DNA from: Mycetocola_B reblochoni
Lineage (GTDB): Bacteria > Actinomycetota > Actinomycetes > Actinomycetales > Microbacteriaceae
NCBI RefSeq assembly: GCF_003667525.1
Contig: NZ_RCUW01000007.1
Coordinates: forward strand, 62,001 to 126,000
Direction: 5' to 3'
Length of the DNA stretch: 64,000 nucleotides
The position numbers were made by a program, and so were the translations under genes. The notes under the pieces are model-generated. The model saw nothing but the letters and a program-made list of their open reading frames with translations. It was not told the origin of the DNA and searched no databases. Below, one piece after another: positions 54,869-62,459 of this stretch. Every line of letters begins with the position of its first letter. Positions within the stretch are counted from its first letter, which is position 1.

Positions 54869-55321
54869 TCAGTGCGCCTCGACCCCCACCACGGTGGGCT
54901 CCCGCGCACTCCGCAGCCCCTGCTCCCCGTTCTCATCGCTGTCCACGCGGTGCGGATCCCCACCGTCTCCCTCGACGCTGGCCGCCAGGTACGCGCTGAT
55001 CGCCGCGTGGTTTCGGCTCAGGCATGCGATCCGCCGCTCGAGCGCCTCCTTCACCTCGGTCAGCCGCCTCAGTGCGTCGGGGCTGGGCGTGTCGAGCAGG
55101 AGCTCGCCCGCGCGCAGGCACGGCAGCATGTCGCGGATGATCCGGGTGGGGATGCCCGACTCGAGCAGCCCGCGGATCTGCTGGACCCGGCCGGCCGCGC
55201 CATCGCCGTAGACGCGGTAGCCGTTGGCGTCCCTGCCGGAGCTGAGCAGCCCCTGCTCCTCGTAGTAGCGCAGCAACCGCGGGCTGCTGCCGGTCCGATC
55301 CGCGAGCTCTCCGATGCGCAT
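54869..55321 (-). CDS. MerR-family regulator
   Basis: 150 residues. The N-terminal winged HTH is clear (MRIGELADRTGSSPRLLRYY, EEQGLLSSGRDANGYRVY), followed by the dimer helix (about 75-120). There are no obvious metal-binding cysteines apart from one each in PCLRAG and RIACLSR. It is divergent from the MFS gene and separated by 91 bp with a MerR-type operator, so it probably controls that exporter in response to a drug. The ATG at 55321 is used; the long open frame upstream crosses the MFS gene. Confidence 0.9.
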   Translation of the reverse strand: MRIGELADRTGSSPRLLRYYEEQGLLSSGRDANGYRVYGDGAAGRVQQIRGLLESGIPTRIIRDMLPCLRAGELLLDTPSPDALRRLTEVKEALERRIACLSRNHAAISAYLAASVEGDGGDPHRVDSDENGEQGLRSAREPTVVGVEAH

Positions 55322-55374
55322 GCGCTCCCCTTCGTCACCGATCGCAACGCCGCCTCGCCCCGCCCCATTCCGGT

Positions 55375-55405
55375 TTGCCCTGACACTGATGTCAATCGGC
55401 GACAG
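55375..55405 (+). promoter_or_regulatory. MerR-type operator and promoter
   Basis: The inverted repeat TGACA-CTGA-TGTCA (55381-55394) sits between a possible -35 TTGCCC (55375-55380) and a possible -10 CGACAG (55400-55405), giving the long 19-bp spacer expected for MerR activation. Transcription would begin at about 55412, at the GTG of the MFS gene, so that mRNA may be leaderless. Confidence 0.6.
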
Positions 55406-55412
55406 TGATCGG

Positions 55413-56669
55413 GTGAGCACATCGACACCCCCCTGCGGCACCTCCGGACGCCCCGAGCACCCCGACATTTCCGACGCCTCGACCACCCCCAGCCCGGACC
55501 GCTTCCCCCTGGCCGCCCTGGCGATCATGGCTCTGACCGGCTTCGTCACCCTGCTGACCGAGACGCTGCCGGCCGGGCTGCTGCCGGAGATGAGCGCCGA
55601 GCTCGGCCGGACCCCGTCGCAGCTCGGGCTGACGGTCACGCTGTTCGCCCTCGGCTGCGTCGTGTCGGCCGTGCCGCTGTCGCGGGCGACCGCGCGGCTG
55701 TCGCGGCGCACCGTGCTGCTCGGCACGATCGCACTGTTCCTCGTCGCGAACACGGCGACCGCGCTGCTGAGCTGGTTCCCGCTCCTGCTCGCCGCCCGTT
55801 TCGTCGCGGGCATGTCGGCGGGCCTGGTCTGGGCGATCCTGCCGTCGTACTCGCGCCGGATCGCGCCGGCCGGACGGCAGGGCCTGGCCCTGTCGGTGGC
55901 GCTGTCCGGCGGGACCTTCGCGCTGGCCATCGGCGTGCCCGCGGGGACCGCGCTCGACCAGCTCGCCGGGTGGCGTCTGGCCTTCGGCATCATGAGCGTG
56001 ATCGCGGTCGTACTGTTCCTTGCCGCGTGGCGGGTGCTGCCGGACACGCCGGGGTCGGCGGCCGGAGTCGGCAGCGGCATCGGCGCTGCGCTGCGGATCC
56101 CCGCGGTCCTCGCCGTGCTGACGGTGCTGGCGTTCGTCGTCGTCGGCCACAACACGGTGTATACGTACATTGCCCCCGTCCTGGCCGCGTGGAACGCCGA
56201 CGGGCAGCGCAGCCTCATCCTCACCGTGTTCGGGGTCGCCTCCGTCGCGGGCGTGTTCCTCACCGGGCGCTTCCTGGACCGCCTCCTGTTCCCCCAGCTC
56301 CTGACCGCGACCGGCGGCGTCGCGATCGCGCTGCTCATGCTGACGCTCAGCGGCGGCGCGCTCGTGCCCGTTCAGGTCGGCGCGGTGCTGTGGGGGCTGG
56401 TGTTCGGCGGCATGGCCTCGGTGATACAGACCGTGGCCGCCACAGTGGCCGGTACCGCGGCGGACTCCGCGCAGGCGCTCCTGGTCACGGCGTGGAACCT
56501 GTCCATCGCCGCGGGCGGTGCCCTCGGCGGTGCGCTGCTGGCCGGCCCGGGGGTCGACGGCGTGCTCGTCGCGGGCACCCTCTTCGCCGCCGTGGCATTC
56601 GTCGTGGCTGCGGTGTTCGTGACCGGCCGGCGGCGCCGGTTCGGGCCCGGGTACGGCGGGCTGCTCTAG
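55413..56669 (+). CDS. MFS drug exporter
   Basis: 418 residues with 12 membrane segments of the drug:H+ antiporter-1 type (AraJ/Cml-like): LAIMALTGFVTLLTETLPAGLLPEM in helix 1 region (two motifs), motif A-like SRATARLSRR, RFVAGMSAGLVWAILPSYSRRIAP, and VGHNTVYTYIAPVL. It probably exports chloramphenicol-like or other small drugs; the substrate is not shown. The start is taken as GTG 55413; an ATG at 55389 lies inside the operator and is less likely. Confidence 0.88.
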   Translation: MSTSTPPCGTSGRPEHPDISDASTTPSPDRFPLAALAIMALTGFVTLLTETLPAGLLPEMSAELGRTPSQLGLTVTLFALGCVVSAVPLSRATARLSRRTVLLGTIALFLVANTATALLSWFPLLLAARFVAGMSAGLVWAILPSYSRRIAPAGRQGLALSVALSGGTFALAIGVPAGTALDQLAGWRLAFGIMSVIAVVLFLAAWRVLPDTPGSAAGVGSGIGAALRIPAVLAVLTVLAFVVVGHNTVYTYIAPVLAAWNADGQRSLILTVFGVASVAGVFLTGRFLDRLLFPQLLTATGGVAIALLMLTLSGGALVPVQVGAVLWGLVFGGMASVIQTVAATVAGTAADSAQALLVTAWNLSIAAGGALGGALLAGPGVDGVLVAGTLFAAVAFVVAAVFVTGRRRRFGPGYGGLL

Positions 56670-56696
56670 CGTTCGGTCTCCGCGGAGTCGCGGAAC

Positions 56697-57617
56697 CTAG
56701 GCGGGCCGCTGGTCGAGCAGTGCCCGCGGGCCGACCGTCCGGGCGCCGAGCGCTCCGACGCGGTCACGCAGTTCCCTGTCCGCGGTGACGACGACGGTGC
56801 CCGCTCCCCCGCCTCGCCCGACCTCGTCGACGATGGCCTGGTCGCCGTCCCGTTCGGCGCGCACGACCCGGAGCGGTGCGGACAGCCACTCTCCGTCGCC
56901 GCGGTCCGGCCGGCTGGGGTCGATGGCAGACCGCGCCTGCCCTTCGAGGACGGTGACCGTCTCCGGCCAATACCTGGTCAGTGGGGCGGGGGCGAGCTCG
57001 GCGGTGACGCCGGTGAGGCTGAGGGCGGCGATCCGTTGGAGCAGTCGGCTGCTCGCCCCGGCCCTGTCCCGCCACCAGCCGTTGCCGGTCGCGCCGAGCA
57101 CGTTGGCGACGTCGACGATGAGGCGGGCGCGCTGCCCGAGGTGCGGGGTGAGTTGGGGCCAGCTCGCCGCGAAGCCCGGGTGCAGTGGAAGGGTGGTGAC
57201 GTCGGCGAGCGGTACCCACGCCAGTTCGAGGCTTTCGGCGTCGGCGACGACCGGTTCGAAGGGGCGGACGACGTCTGCGAGAACGGTGGTGTACGACCAC
57301 CAGCCCAGGTCGAGCAGGTGTTCGCCGCGGGGCCGTACGTGGCCGGCGGGCAGCCCGGCTTCTTCGGCGGCCTCGCGGAGGGCCCCGGTGAGGGCGGTCT
57401 CGTCGCTGTTGCGTGCGCCGCCGGGGATGCCCCAGGTGCCGCCGAAGTGGCTCCATTCGACGCGGTGCTGCAGGAGGACGCCGCGGTCGGGGTCGTGCGC
57501 GAGGGTCCCTGATGCGCCGTATCGGCCCCAGCGTTTGGTCTGCCCGTCGGGGGAGGTCACCCAGCCGTCGCCGTCGCCGCCGTGGTGCGGTGTGGGGTTG
57601 GCGGGGGGTCTGCTCAC
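56697..57617 (-). CDS. NUDIX hydrolase with C-terminal PIN/NYN-like domain
   Basis: 306 residues. The N-terminal NUDIX domain (about 15-160) has the full box GGARNSDETALTGALREAAEEAGL (G-x5-E-x7-REAAEEAG, residues about 67-90). The C-terminal half (about 165-300) begins LIVDVANVLGATG and ends VVVTADRELRDRVGALG, the first and last acidic strands of PIN/NYN nuclease folds. It might hydrolyse a nucleotide and cleave or bind RNA. The fusion is unusual but continuous in one frame. The ATG at 57617 is chosen because the product begins before the NUDIX fold. Confidence 0.8.
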   Translation of the reverse strand: MSRPPANPTPHHGGDGDGWVTSPDGQTKRWGRYGASGTLAHDPDRGVLLQHRVEWSHFGGTWGIPGGARNSDETALTGALREAAEEAGLPAGHVRPRGEHLLDLGWWSYTTVLADVVRPFEPVVADAESLELAWVPLADVTTLPLHPGFAASWPQLTPHLGQRARLIVDVANVLGATGNGWWRDRAGASSRLLQRIAALSLTGVTAELAPAPLTRYWPETVTVLEGQARSAIDPSRPDRGDGEWLSAPLRVVRAERDGDQAIVDEVGRGGGAGTVVVTADRELRDRVGALGARTVGPRALLDQRPA

Positions 57618-57716
57618 CGTTCCACCTTGTCACAGCGGGACCCGGCCGTGTCATGGAACGTCGCGGAGCGTCACTGAGCTGTGGGCGATCCGGGGGCAGG
57701 CGGGGCGCGGGCGGGG

Positions 57717-58334
57717 TCAGCAGCCGGGGCCGTCGGGGTCGTCGTCGCAGCTCTCCCCGACGTTGACACTCCGGACCTCCACGACCCGAAGCGTCGTCTG
57801 GAGTGCGGGGCCGTCGACGACACCGGGGAGCTCCCGCCACCCGTCACCCGCGTCGAGCGAGGCCCGATATCCCGGTGTCACCTGAACGGTCTCGCTGCCA
57901 CGCTCCGTGAAGCTATAATCCGTGGCTGCCGCCTCGGTCTCGCGGCGTTCACCCCCGATGGTCCAGACAAATCGGAGGGGTTCGAACCGCACGCGAACGT
58001 CTCGGCCGAGGATCTCCGCGTCCCGTGTGACCGCGTCGACCCGTGCGGTGAGCCGCGTCCGCTCCCCCACGACCGCGACCCCGTCCGGATCCGAGCTGAT
58101 CCGTCCGTCCTTCGGCACGAACCGCGCCACCTCACGCTCGATATCCACCGCAGCCGCCGATGGTTCCACCTCCGGAACCGGCGGCGCCGGGGTCGCAGTC
58201 GGCTGGCAGTCGTACACACACCGCGTCCGCGGACGAATGTCCTCGACGTCGTTCCCCATCGGCCGCCACGCCATCCCCTCCGGAACCTCAACCGACCGCT
58301 CGCCATCCCGACCCTTCCATTCCGCTTTCTCCGT
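57717..58334 (-). pseudogene. Secreted protein gene, 3' part, cut by ISL3 element
   Basis: These 205 codons are the 3' part of a gene split by the mobile element at 58343-61533. Reading starts at ACG 58334 (TEKAEWKGRDGERSVEVPEG, then MAWRPMGND). Domains: CVYDC cysteine pair, a Pro/Ala linker, and a beta-rich region with FVWTIGG...SFTERGSETVQVTPG, reminiscent of a PKD fold, ending DDDPDGPGC. The 5' part is at 61534-61761. Together they give about 281 residues. An ATG at 58274 could still yield a fragment without signal peptide. Confidence 0.85.
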
Positions 58335-58342
58335 CGTAAACC
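58335..58342. repeat. Target site duplication, left copy
   Basis: CGTAAACC directly left of the element repeats at 61534-61541 directly right of it. Eight base pairs is the usual ISL3-family duplication length. Confidence 0.92.
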
Positions 58343-58380
58343 GGCTCTTCCCAGATGAAGGTGTAGGTCGGCCGGGCGCG

Positions 58381-58508
58381 TCGGTCCGCAGATAGACGTC
58401 GAGGTCTCCCGACGATGGAGGTTCCTACGCCATCCATCCGAAAGACCTCGACGTGCCCGACGCTACCCCGCCGACCGGCTTCGGCCGCCCTGACCTAACC
58501 GCCTTCGC
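58381..58508 (+). repeat. 128-bp internal duplication of the transposase leader, left copy
   Basis: It matches 60133-60260 with three mismatches by eye. It covers the leader hairpin and the first 18 codons of the transposase, then breaks off at GCCTTCGC and continues into GGCTCATCCCAATCGG. The resulting frame (58453-58530) is a 25-codon peptide that ends quickly. Confidence 0.88.
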
Positions 58509-58736
58509 GGCTCATCCCAATCGGCTCTGATCGGGTCTGCTGACCCTCTCGACGAGAACGCAGCGACATCACAGCCACCCAACCCCGACCGTCCGGGAAG
58601 CCGGGGCACGTCACATGGGCTGTGCTGCGGGCATGTCGAGTGGGTAGTCCAGGGGCGACGCAGGAGCGTCGACGCGACGTGCTGAGAGGTGGTTCCAACC
58701 GAGCGCTAGGACACAAGCTACAGGCATGGCGATAGG

Positions 58737-59678
58737 TCAGGAACGGCGTCGCTCCCTGCGCAGGAGGGAGCGCAGAGTCTCGGCGTTTGCGTAGCCGACC
58801 CGTAGCGCGATCTCGGCGGAGGTGAGGTCCGTGGTTGCTGAGAGGTGTCGAGCTCGTTCGGTGCGAAGCCGTTGGACGAAGCCGAGCGGAGTGAGGTTGA
58901 GCGCCGCACGGACTCGTCGTTCGAGGGTGCGCCGGCTGGTGCCGAGCGACTGCGCGACGAAGGCGACGTTGAACGGTTCGTCCAGGCGGGCGCGCACGAA
59001 GCGTTCGAACTCGACGACGATCGGGTCCTCGTGCCGGAGATGTTCGTAGGCGACGAAAGCCGCCTGCGACGGGCGCTCGTCGATGATGAGGAGCTTGGCG
59101 ACATGTTGGGCCAGGTCGGGGCTGATCGATCGCACGAGTGAGAGCGCGAGGTCGATGTGGGCAAAGGCGGCGCCGGCGGTGACGAGGTTCCCGTCGACCA
59201 CGACCATGGTGTCGAGATCGAGGGCGACGGTCGGATAGCGCTTCCGGAACTCCGGCCCCAGGAACCAGCTGGTCGTCGCCCGCCGATGATGCATCCGTCC
59301 TGTCTCGGCGACGGCGAACACGCCGGTGCACGCCGCGGCGATCCGGGTGGTCGCGTCGTCGAGGCGCCCGAGTGAGGCGATGACCGAACGAGCATCTCGA
59401 CTCTGGAGGGCGTCGTGGGTCGCGGCGGCCGTGAGGGTTCCAAGCGCAGGGACGACGACCACGTCGAACTCTCCGGACTCCGGCAGCGGGTGGTCCACCG
59501 ACAGGGTCATCGATGCCGTCGTGGTCACTCGCCGTTTCGGTCCGAGGATGGCGAGTTCGATCGGGTCGATCCGCGGGTCGACATCGCCGCGGGCTCCGTC
59601 GGCCACCCGCACGATGTCGATGATCGACGCGATAGCCGAACCGAAGCAGCCGTCGATCGCGATCAGTCCGATACGCAT
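58737..59678 (-). CDS. GlxA-type transcriptional regulator (passenger)
   Basis: 313 residues: a DJ-1/PfpI (GATase1-like) domain (about 1-180; MRIGLIAIDGCFGSA, FDVVVVPALG, RIAAACTGVFAVAETG with the nucleophile-elbow Cys) and an AraC HTH pair (about 210-310; NVAFVAQSLGTSRRTLERRV, TSAEIALRVGYANAETLRSLLRR). The ATG at 59678 is selected as the start of the fold. It is divergent from the ABM gene and probably controls it. It is carried inside the ISL3 element. The 210 bp between its stop and the internal repeat hold nothing recognised. Confidence 0.88.
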   Translation of the reverse strand: MRIGLIAIDGCFGSAIASIIDIVRVADGARGDVDPRIDPIELAILGPKRRVTTTASMTLSVDHPLPESGEFDVVVVPALGTLTAAATHDALQSRDARSVIASLGRLDDATTRIAAACTGVFAVAETGRMHHRRATTSWFLGPEFRKRYPTVALDLDTMVVVDGNLVTAGAAFAHIDLALSLVRSISPDLAQHVAKLLIIDERPSQAAFVAYEHLRHEDPIVVEFERFVRARLDEPFNVAFVAQSLGTSRRTLERRVRAALNLTPLGFVQRLRTERARHLSATTDLTSAEIALRVGYANAETLRSLLRRERRRS

Positions 59679-59785
59679 GACGTAAACAATAGCAATACTG
59701 CCGTATACGCCACTCCCCACCGGCCCTCGCTCGTCATATGCTGAACTCGTCCCACGAAGAACCCCGACGTCAAGGAGAGTCCCTC

Positions 59786-60097
59786 ATGTCCACACCCGCA
59801 TCACTTCCGTATGCCTTCGTCGCCAAGATCGTCGCGGCCGATGGACAGCACGACGCGCTCGCCGATCTGCTCGCCGGCGCTGTCGCACTCGCCAACGAAG
59901 AAGTAGGAACGATTGTCTGGTTCGCGGTCAGGACCCACGCCGACACCTTCTGGATCTTCGATGCATTCCCCGACGAAGCCGCTCGAGACGCCCACGCCAA
60001 CGGCGCCATCGTCGCAGCCCTGATGGCCAACCAGCACCTCCTCGGCGCAGCACCCGAGATCCTGGCGGCCGACGTCCTCGCGTCCAAGCTCCCGTAG
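59786..60097 (+). CDS. Antibiotic biosynthesis monooxygenase-family protein (passenger)
   Basis: 103 residues of the ABM/YgiN dimeric alpha-beta barrel family (AFVAKIVAADGQHDALADLL, GTIVWFAVRTHADTFWIFDAF, ARDAHANGAIVAALM). Such proteins oxidise quinones or small aromatics or act as enzymes without cofactor; the substrate is unknown. The start follows AAGGAGAG. The gene is divergent from the GlxA-type regulator; the pair resembles regulator-target units for a small reactive compound and may be a cargo that benefits the element. Confidence 0.85.
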   Translation: MSTPASLPYAFVAKIVAADGQHDALADLLAGAVALANEEVGTIVWFAVRTHADTFWIFDAFPDEAARDAHANGAIVAALMANQHLLGAAPEILAADVLASKLP

Positions 60098-60147
60098 TCC
60101 GCCAACGCACGAGACGATCGCGCCCCGCCGAGTCGGTCCGCAGATAG

Positions 60148-60206
60148 ACGTCGAGGTCTCCCGACGATGGAGGTTCCTACGCCATCCATCGGAAAGACCT
60201 CGACGT
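60148..60206 (+). promoter_or_regulatory. Leader hairpin over the transposase start
   Basis: ACGTCGAGGTCT (60148-60159) pairs perfectly with AGACCTCGACGT (60195-60206), and the second arm covers the GTG start at 60205. Such leaders can block translation from read-through transcripts. The same hairpin is in the left duplicate at 58396-58454. Confidence 0.65.
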
Positions 60207-61530
60207 GCCCGACGCTACCCCGCCGCCCGGCTTCGGCCGCCCTGACCTGACCGCCTTCGCTCGACTCGACGGCCTCGGTCTGAGCGTGATCGGGCAACGA
60301 CTTGAACCGGATCGTGCGGTCCTCGCGTGCCGCGTGGTGGAACCAGATCAGTGGTGCCGACGGTGCGGCAGCGAAGGCGCCGCTCGTGACACCGTGATCC
60401 GGCGGTTGGCCCACGAGCCGCTGGGCGGGCGACCGACCGTGCTGGAAGTTGTAGTGCGCCGCTACCGCTGTGCAGACTGCGGACACGTGTGGCGCCAAGA
60501 CACCAGCGCCGCGGCGGAGCCACGCGCGAAGCTCTCGCGCACCGGGCTGCGGTGGGCGCTGGAAGGGATCGTGGTCGCACACCTCACCGTCGCCCGTGTC
60601 GCCGAGGGACTCGGGGTCGCGTGGGACACCGCCAACAACGCGGTCCTGGCCGAAGGCAAGCGGCTGCTGATCAACGACCCCACGCGGTTCGAGGGCGTGA
60701 AGGTGATTGGCGTCGATGAGCACGTCTGGCGCCACACCAGGCGTGGCGACAAGTACGTCACCGTGATCATCGACCTCACCCCGGTCCGCGATGGCGCCGG
60801 CCCAGCAAGGCTGCTGGACATGGTCGAGGGCCGGTCGAAGGCGGCGTTCAAGACCTGGCTCGCCGACCGCGACGACGCCTTCCGTGACGCGGTCGAGGTG
60901 GTCGCGATGGACGGCTTCACCGGGTTCAAGACCGCCGCTGCGGAGGAGATCCCGGACGCGGTCACGGTGATGGATCCCTTCCACGTCGTGCGCCTGGCCG
61001 GTGACGCCCTCGACAGGTGCCGGCGCCGGGTCCAACTCGCGATCCACGGGCACCGTGGGTTCAGGGACGATCCGCTCTACAAGTCGCGGCGCACGCTGCA
61101 CACCGGCTCGGACCTGCTCACCGACAAGCAGAGAGACAGGCTACGCGCGCTGTTCGTTGATGACGCTCACGTCGAGGTCGAGGCGACCTGGGGTGTCTAC
61201 CAGCGGATGATCGCCGCCTATCGCCACGAGGACCGGCAACGTGGCCGCGAGCTCATGGAGAAGCTGATCACCGACCTCAGCGCCGGCGTCCCCAAGGTGC
61301 TCACCGAGCTCACCACCCTGGGCCGGACCCTGAAGAAGCGAGCCGCCGACGTGCTCGCCTACTTCGAACGACCCGGCACCAGCAACGGGCCGACCGAGGC
61401 ACTCAACGGACGGCTCGAACACCTGCGCGGCTCGGCACTCGGGTTCCGCAACCTGACCAACTACATCGCCCGAAGCCTGCTCGAGACCGGCGGCTTCGGA
61501 CCCCAACTCCTACACCCCCGATTGGGATGA
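60205..61530 (+). CDS. ISL3-family transposase
   Basis: 441 residues, full length. An N-terminal zinc-finger region (WCRRCG...RCADCG, about residues 50-92) is followed by an HTH and a DDE catalytic domain: first Asp in VIGVDEHVW, second in VVAMDGFTG, glutamate in SNGPTEALNGRLEHLRG near the C-terminus. The start is GTG 60205 (MPDATPPPGFGRP). The frame ends inside the right terminal repeat. No break is visible, so the element may be active. Confidence 0.93.
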   Translation: MPDATPPPGFGRPDLTAFARLDGLGLSVIGQRLEPDRAVLACRVVEPDQWCRRCGSEGAARDTVIRRLAHEPLGGRPTVLEVVVRRYRCADCGHVWRQDTSAAAEPRAKLSRTGLRWALEGIVVAHLTVARVAEGLGVAWDTANNAVLAEGKRLLINDPTRFEGVKVIGVDEHVWRHTRRGDKYVTVIIDLTPVRDGAGPARLLDMVEGRSKAAFKTWLADRDDAFRDAVEVVAMDGFTGFKTAAAEEIPDAVTVMDPFHVVRLAGDALDRCRRRVQLAIHGHRGFRDDPLYKSRRTLHTGSDLLTDKQRDRLRALFVDDAHVEVEATWGVYQRMIAAYRHEDRQRGRELMEKLITDLSAGVPKVLTELTTLGRTLKKRAADVLAYFERPGTSNGPTEALNGRLEHLRGSALGFRNLTNYIARSLLETGGFGPQLLHPRLG

Positions 61531-61533
61531 GCC

Positions 61534-61761
61534 CGTAAACCTCCACGTCGTGCCAGGAACACCCTCACGCGCCTTGCCGACAAATTCGCGCGTCTCAGCG
61601 CTAACTGGCTTTTTGGACTCGGTTACGCTGATCTCGGCGTACGAACCACGCGACTCCCCGCTAACAGAACTTAAGTCGTCGTGCGACGGGAGCATCCCCG
61701 CCAGCACCCACAAACAGGAAAGAATGAAGGGCACCGACCTTCCTAATCTGCCGCGGATCAC
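61534..61761 (-). pseudogene. Secreted protein gene, 5' part, cut by ISL3 element
   Basis: 76 codons from GTG 61761 (GTGA overlap with the lipoprotein stop; a GTG at 61734 after AGGAAGG is an alternative): signal peptide GRSVPFILSCLWVLAGMLPS, then a Ser/Glu-rich stretch and VPGTTWRFT, where the element begins. Removing the element and one duplicate copy joins RFT to TEKAEWKG in the same frame. The intact gene was second in a two-gene operon with the lipoprotein. Confidence 0.85.
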
Positions 61762-62312
61762 TCACACGTCCAATCCTCATTTATGGGTTCTTGGATAGCT
61801 TGAACGGTGCCCTCATCTGGGCCAGTGAAGTAGGTGTACACGGCCCGGGCGGTATCACTCGTTTTCGGACCACGCTTCTCGTGAAGACAAACGGCGATCA
61901 CAACAAGTTCCCCACCAGAACGGCGCTGGCGTTCGAGCAGTTTGACTACAGTCGACTCCGTTGAGTCCGGGAGGTCCACGCTTCGCCTCGACGAGAATCG
62001 GTCTTTCCCTTGTGCCAGAGCTTCGCCTCCTAGAGTCTCCAGGTAAGCTGCGCGATCATCCACGTTTCCATCACTGGCTTCGTAAAGGCGATTGATCGAA
62101 TATCCAAAAAGCGCAAAAGCAACATCGCGCGCTTGCTTGTCATTGGCGAATAGCGAGCTGTTACTAGTCGCCAAACCTTCGGGCTCGTGATCCGCTTCAG
62201 GGGACGGCGTCACCACCCTCGGAACGTGCTCTGTCGAGGAACAACCAGTGGCGAACGCAAACGAAACAAGAATTATCACCGCAACGGCGGAAAGACGGGG
62301 TGCGCGAGCCAT
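61758..62312 (-). CDS. Putative lipoprotein, unknown function
   Basis: 184 residues. The signal (RAPRLSAVAVIILVSFAFA) ends in lipobox ATGC with Cys near residue 24. The mature part is hydrophilic, with ARDVAFALFGYSINRLYE and VKLLERQRRSGGELVVIAVC; one cysteine in the last WTCE pairs perhaps with VCLHEK. Base composition here is lower in GC than around it. The ATG at 62312 is preferred over a GTG three codons earlier. It is upstream of, and overlaps, the gene split by the ISL3 element. Confidence 0.78.
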   Translation of the reverse strand: MARAPRLSAVAVIILVSFAFATGCSSTEHVPRVVTPSPEADHEPEGLATSNSSLFANDKQARDVAFALFGYSINRLYEASDGNVDDRAAYLETLGGEALAQGKDRFSSRRSVDLPDSTESTVVKLLERQRRSGGELVVIAVCLHEKRGPKTSDTARAVYTYFTGPDEGTVQAIQEPINEDWTCE

Positions 62313-62400
62313 GCGCGACACGGTACGTCACGCTGCGGAACCGCGGGGCAAGCGTCCACATCGACGAGCGAATGCGTGGCGGACGACCAGCTCAACGCAA

Positions 62401-62442
62401 AACGGCGATCGCCGCAGCTCCACAACTGCGGCGATCGCCGTT
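62401..62442 (-). terminator. Terminator after der
   Basis: AACGGCGATCGCCGCAG and its exact complement at 62426-62442 form a 17-bp stem with an 8-nt loop, and the minus strand continues GTTTTGCG. It lies 18 bp past the der stop. Each arm contains the palindrome GGCGATCGCC. Confidence 0.85.
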
Positions 62443-62459
62443 CACGAATGCAACGTCCC

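Larger units (their letters stand above)
58343..61533 (+). mobile_element. ISL3-family element with two passenger genes
   Basis: 3191 bp between identical 8-bp duplications. The left end begins GGCTCTTCCCAG and the right end, read inward, GGCTCATCCCAA; 19 of the first 25 positions match, both reaching GGTGTAGG. Ordinary ISL3 elements are about 1.3-1.5 kb. Here the first 128 bp after the left repeat (58381-58508) are duplicated at 60133-60260, and about 1.6 kb with two non-transposition genes lies between the copies. A third exact copy of the right terminal 16 bp is at 58509-58524, left-end orientation. The element sits in a secreted-protein gene. Confidence 0.9.

Noticed and set aside
58343..58530. 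A complete miniature ISL3 copy (MITE) on its own
   Set aside because: It has the left terminal repeat and transposase leader, but the right terminal sequence at 58509 is in the wrong orientation, and the target duplication matches the far end at 61534. It is part of the larger element.
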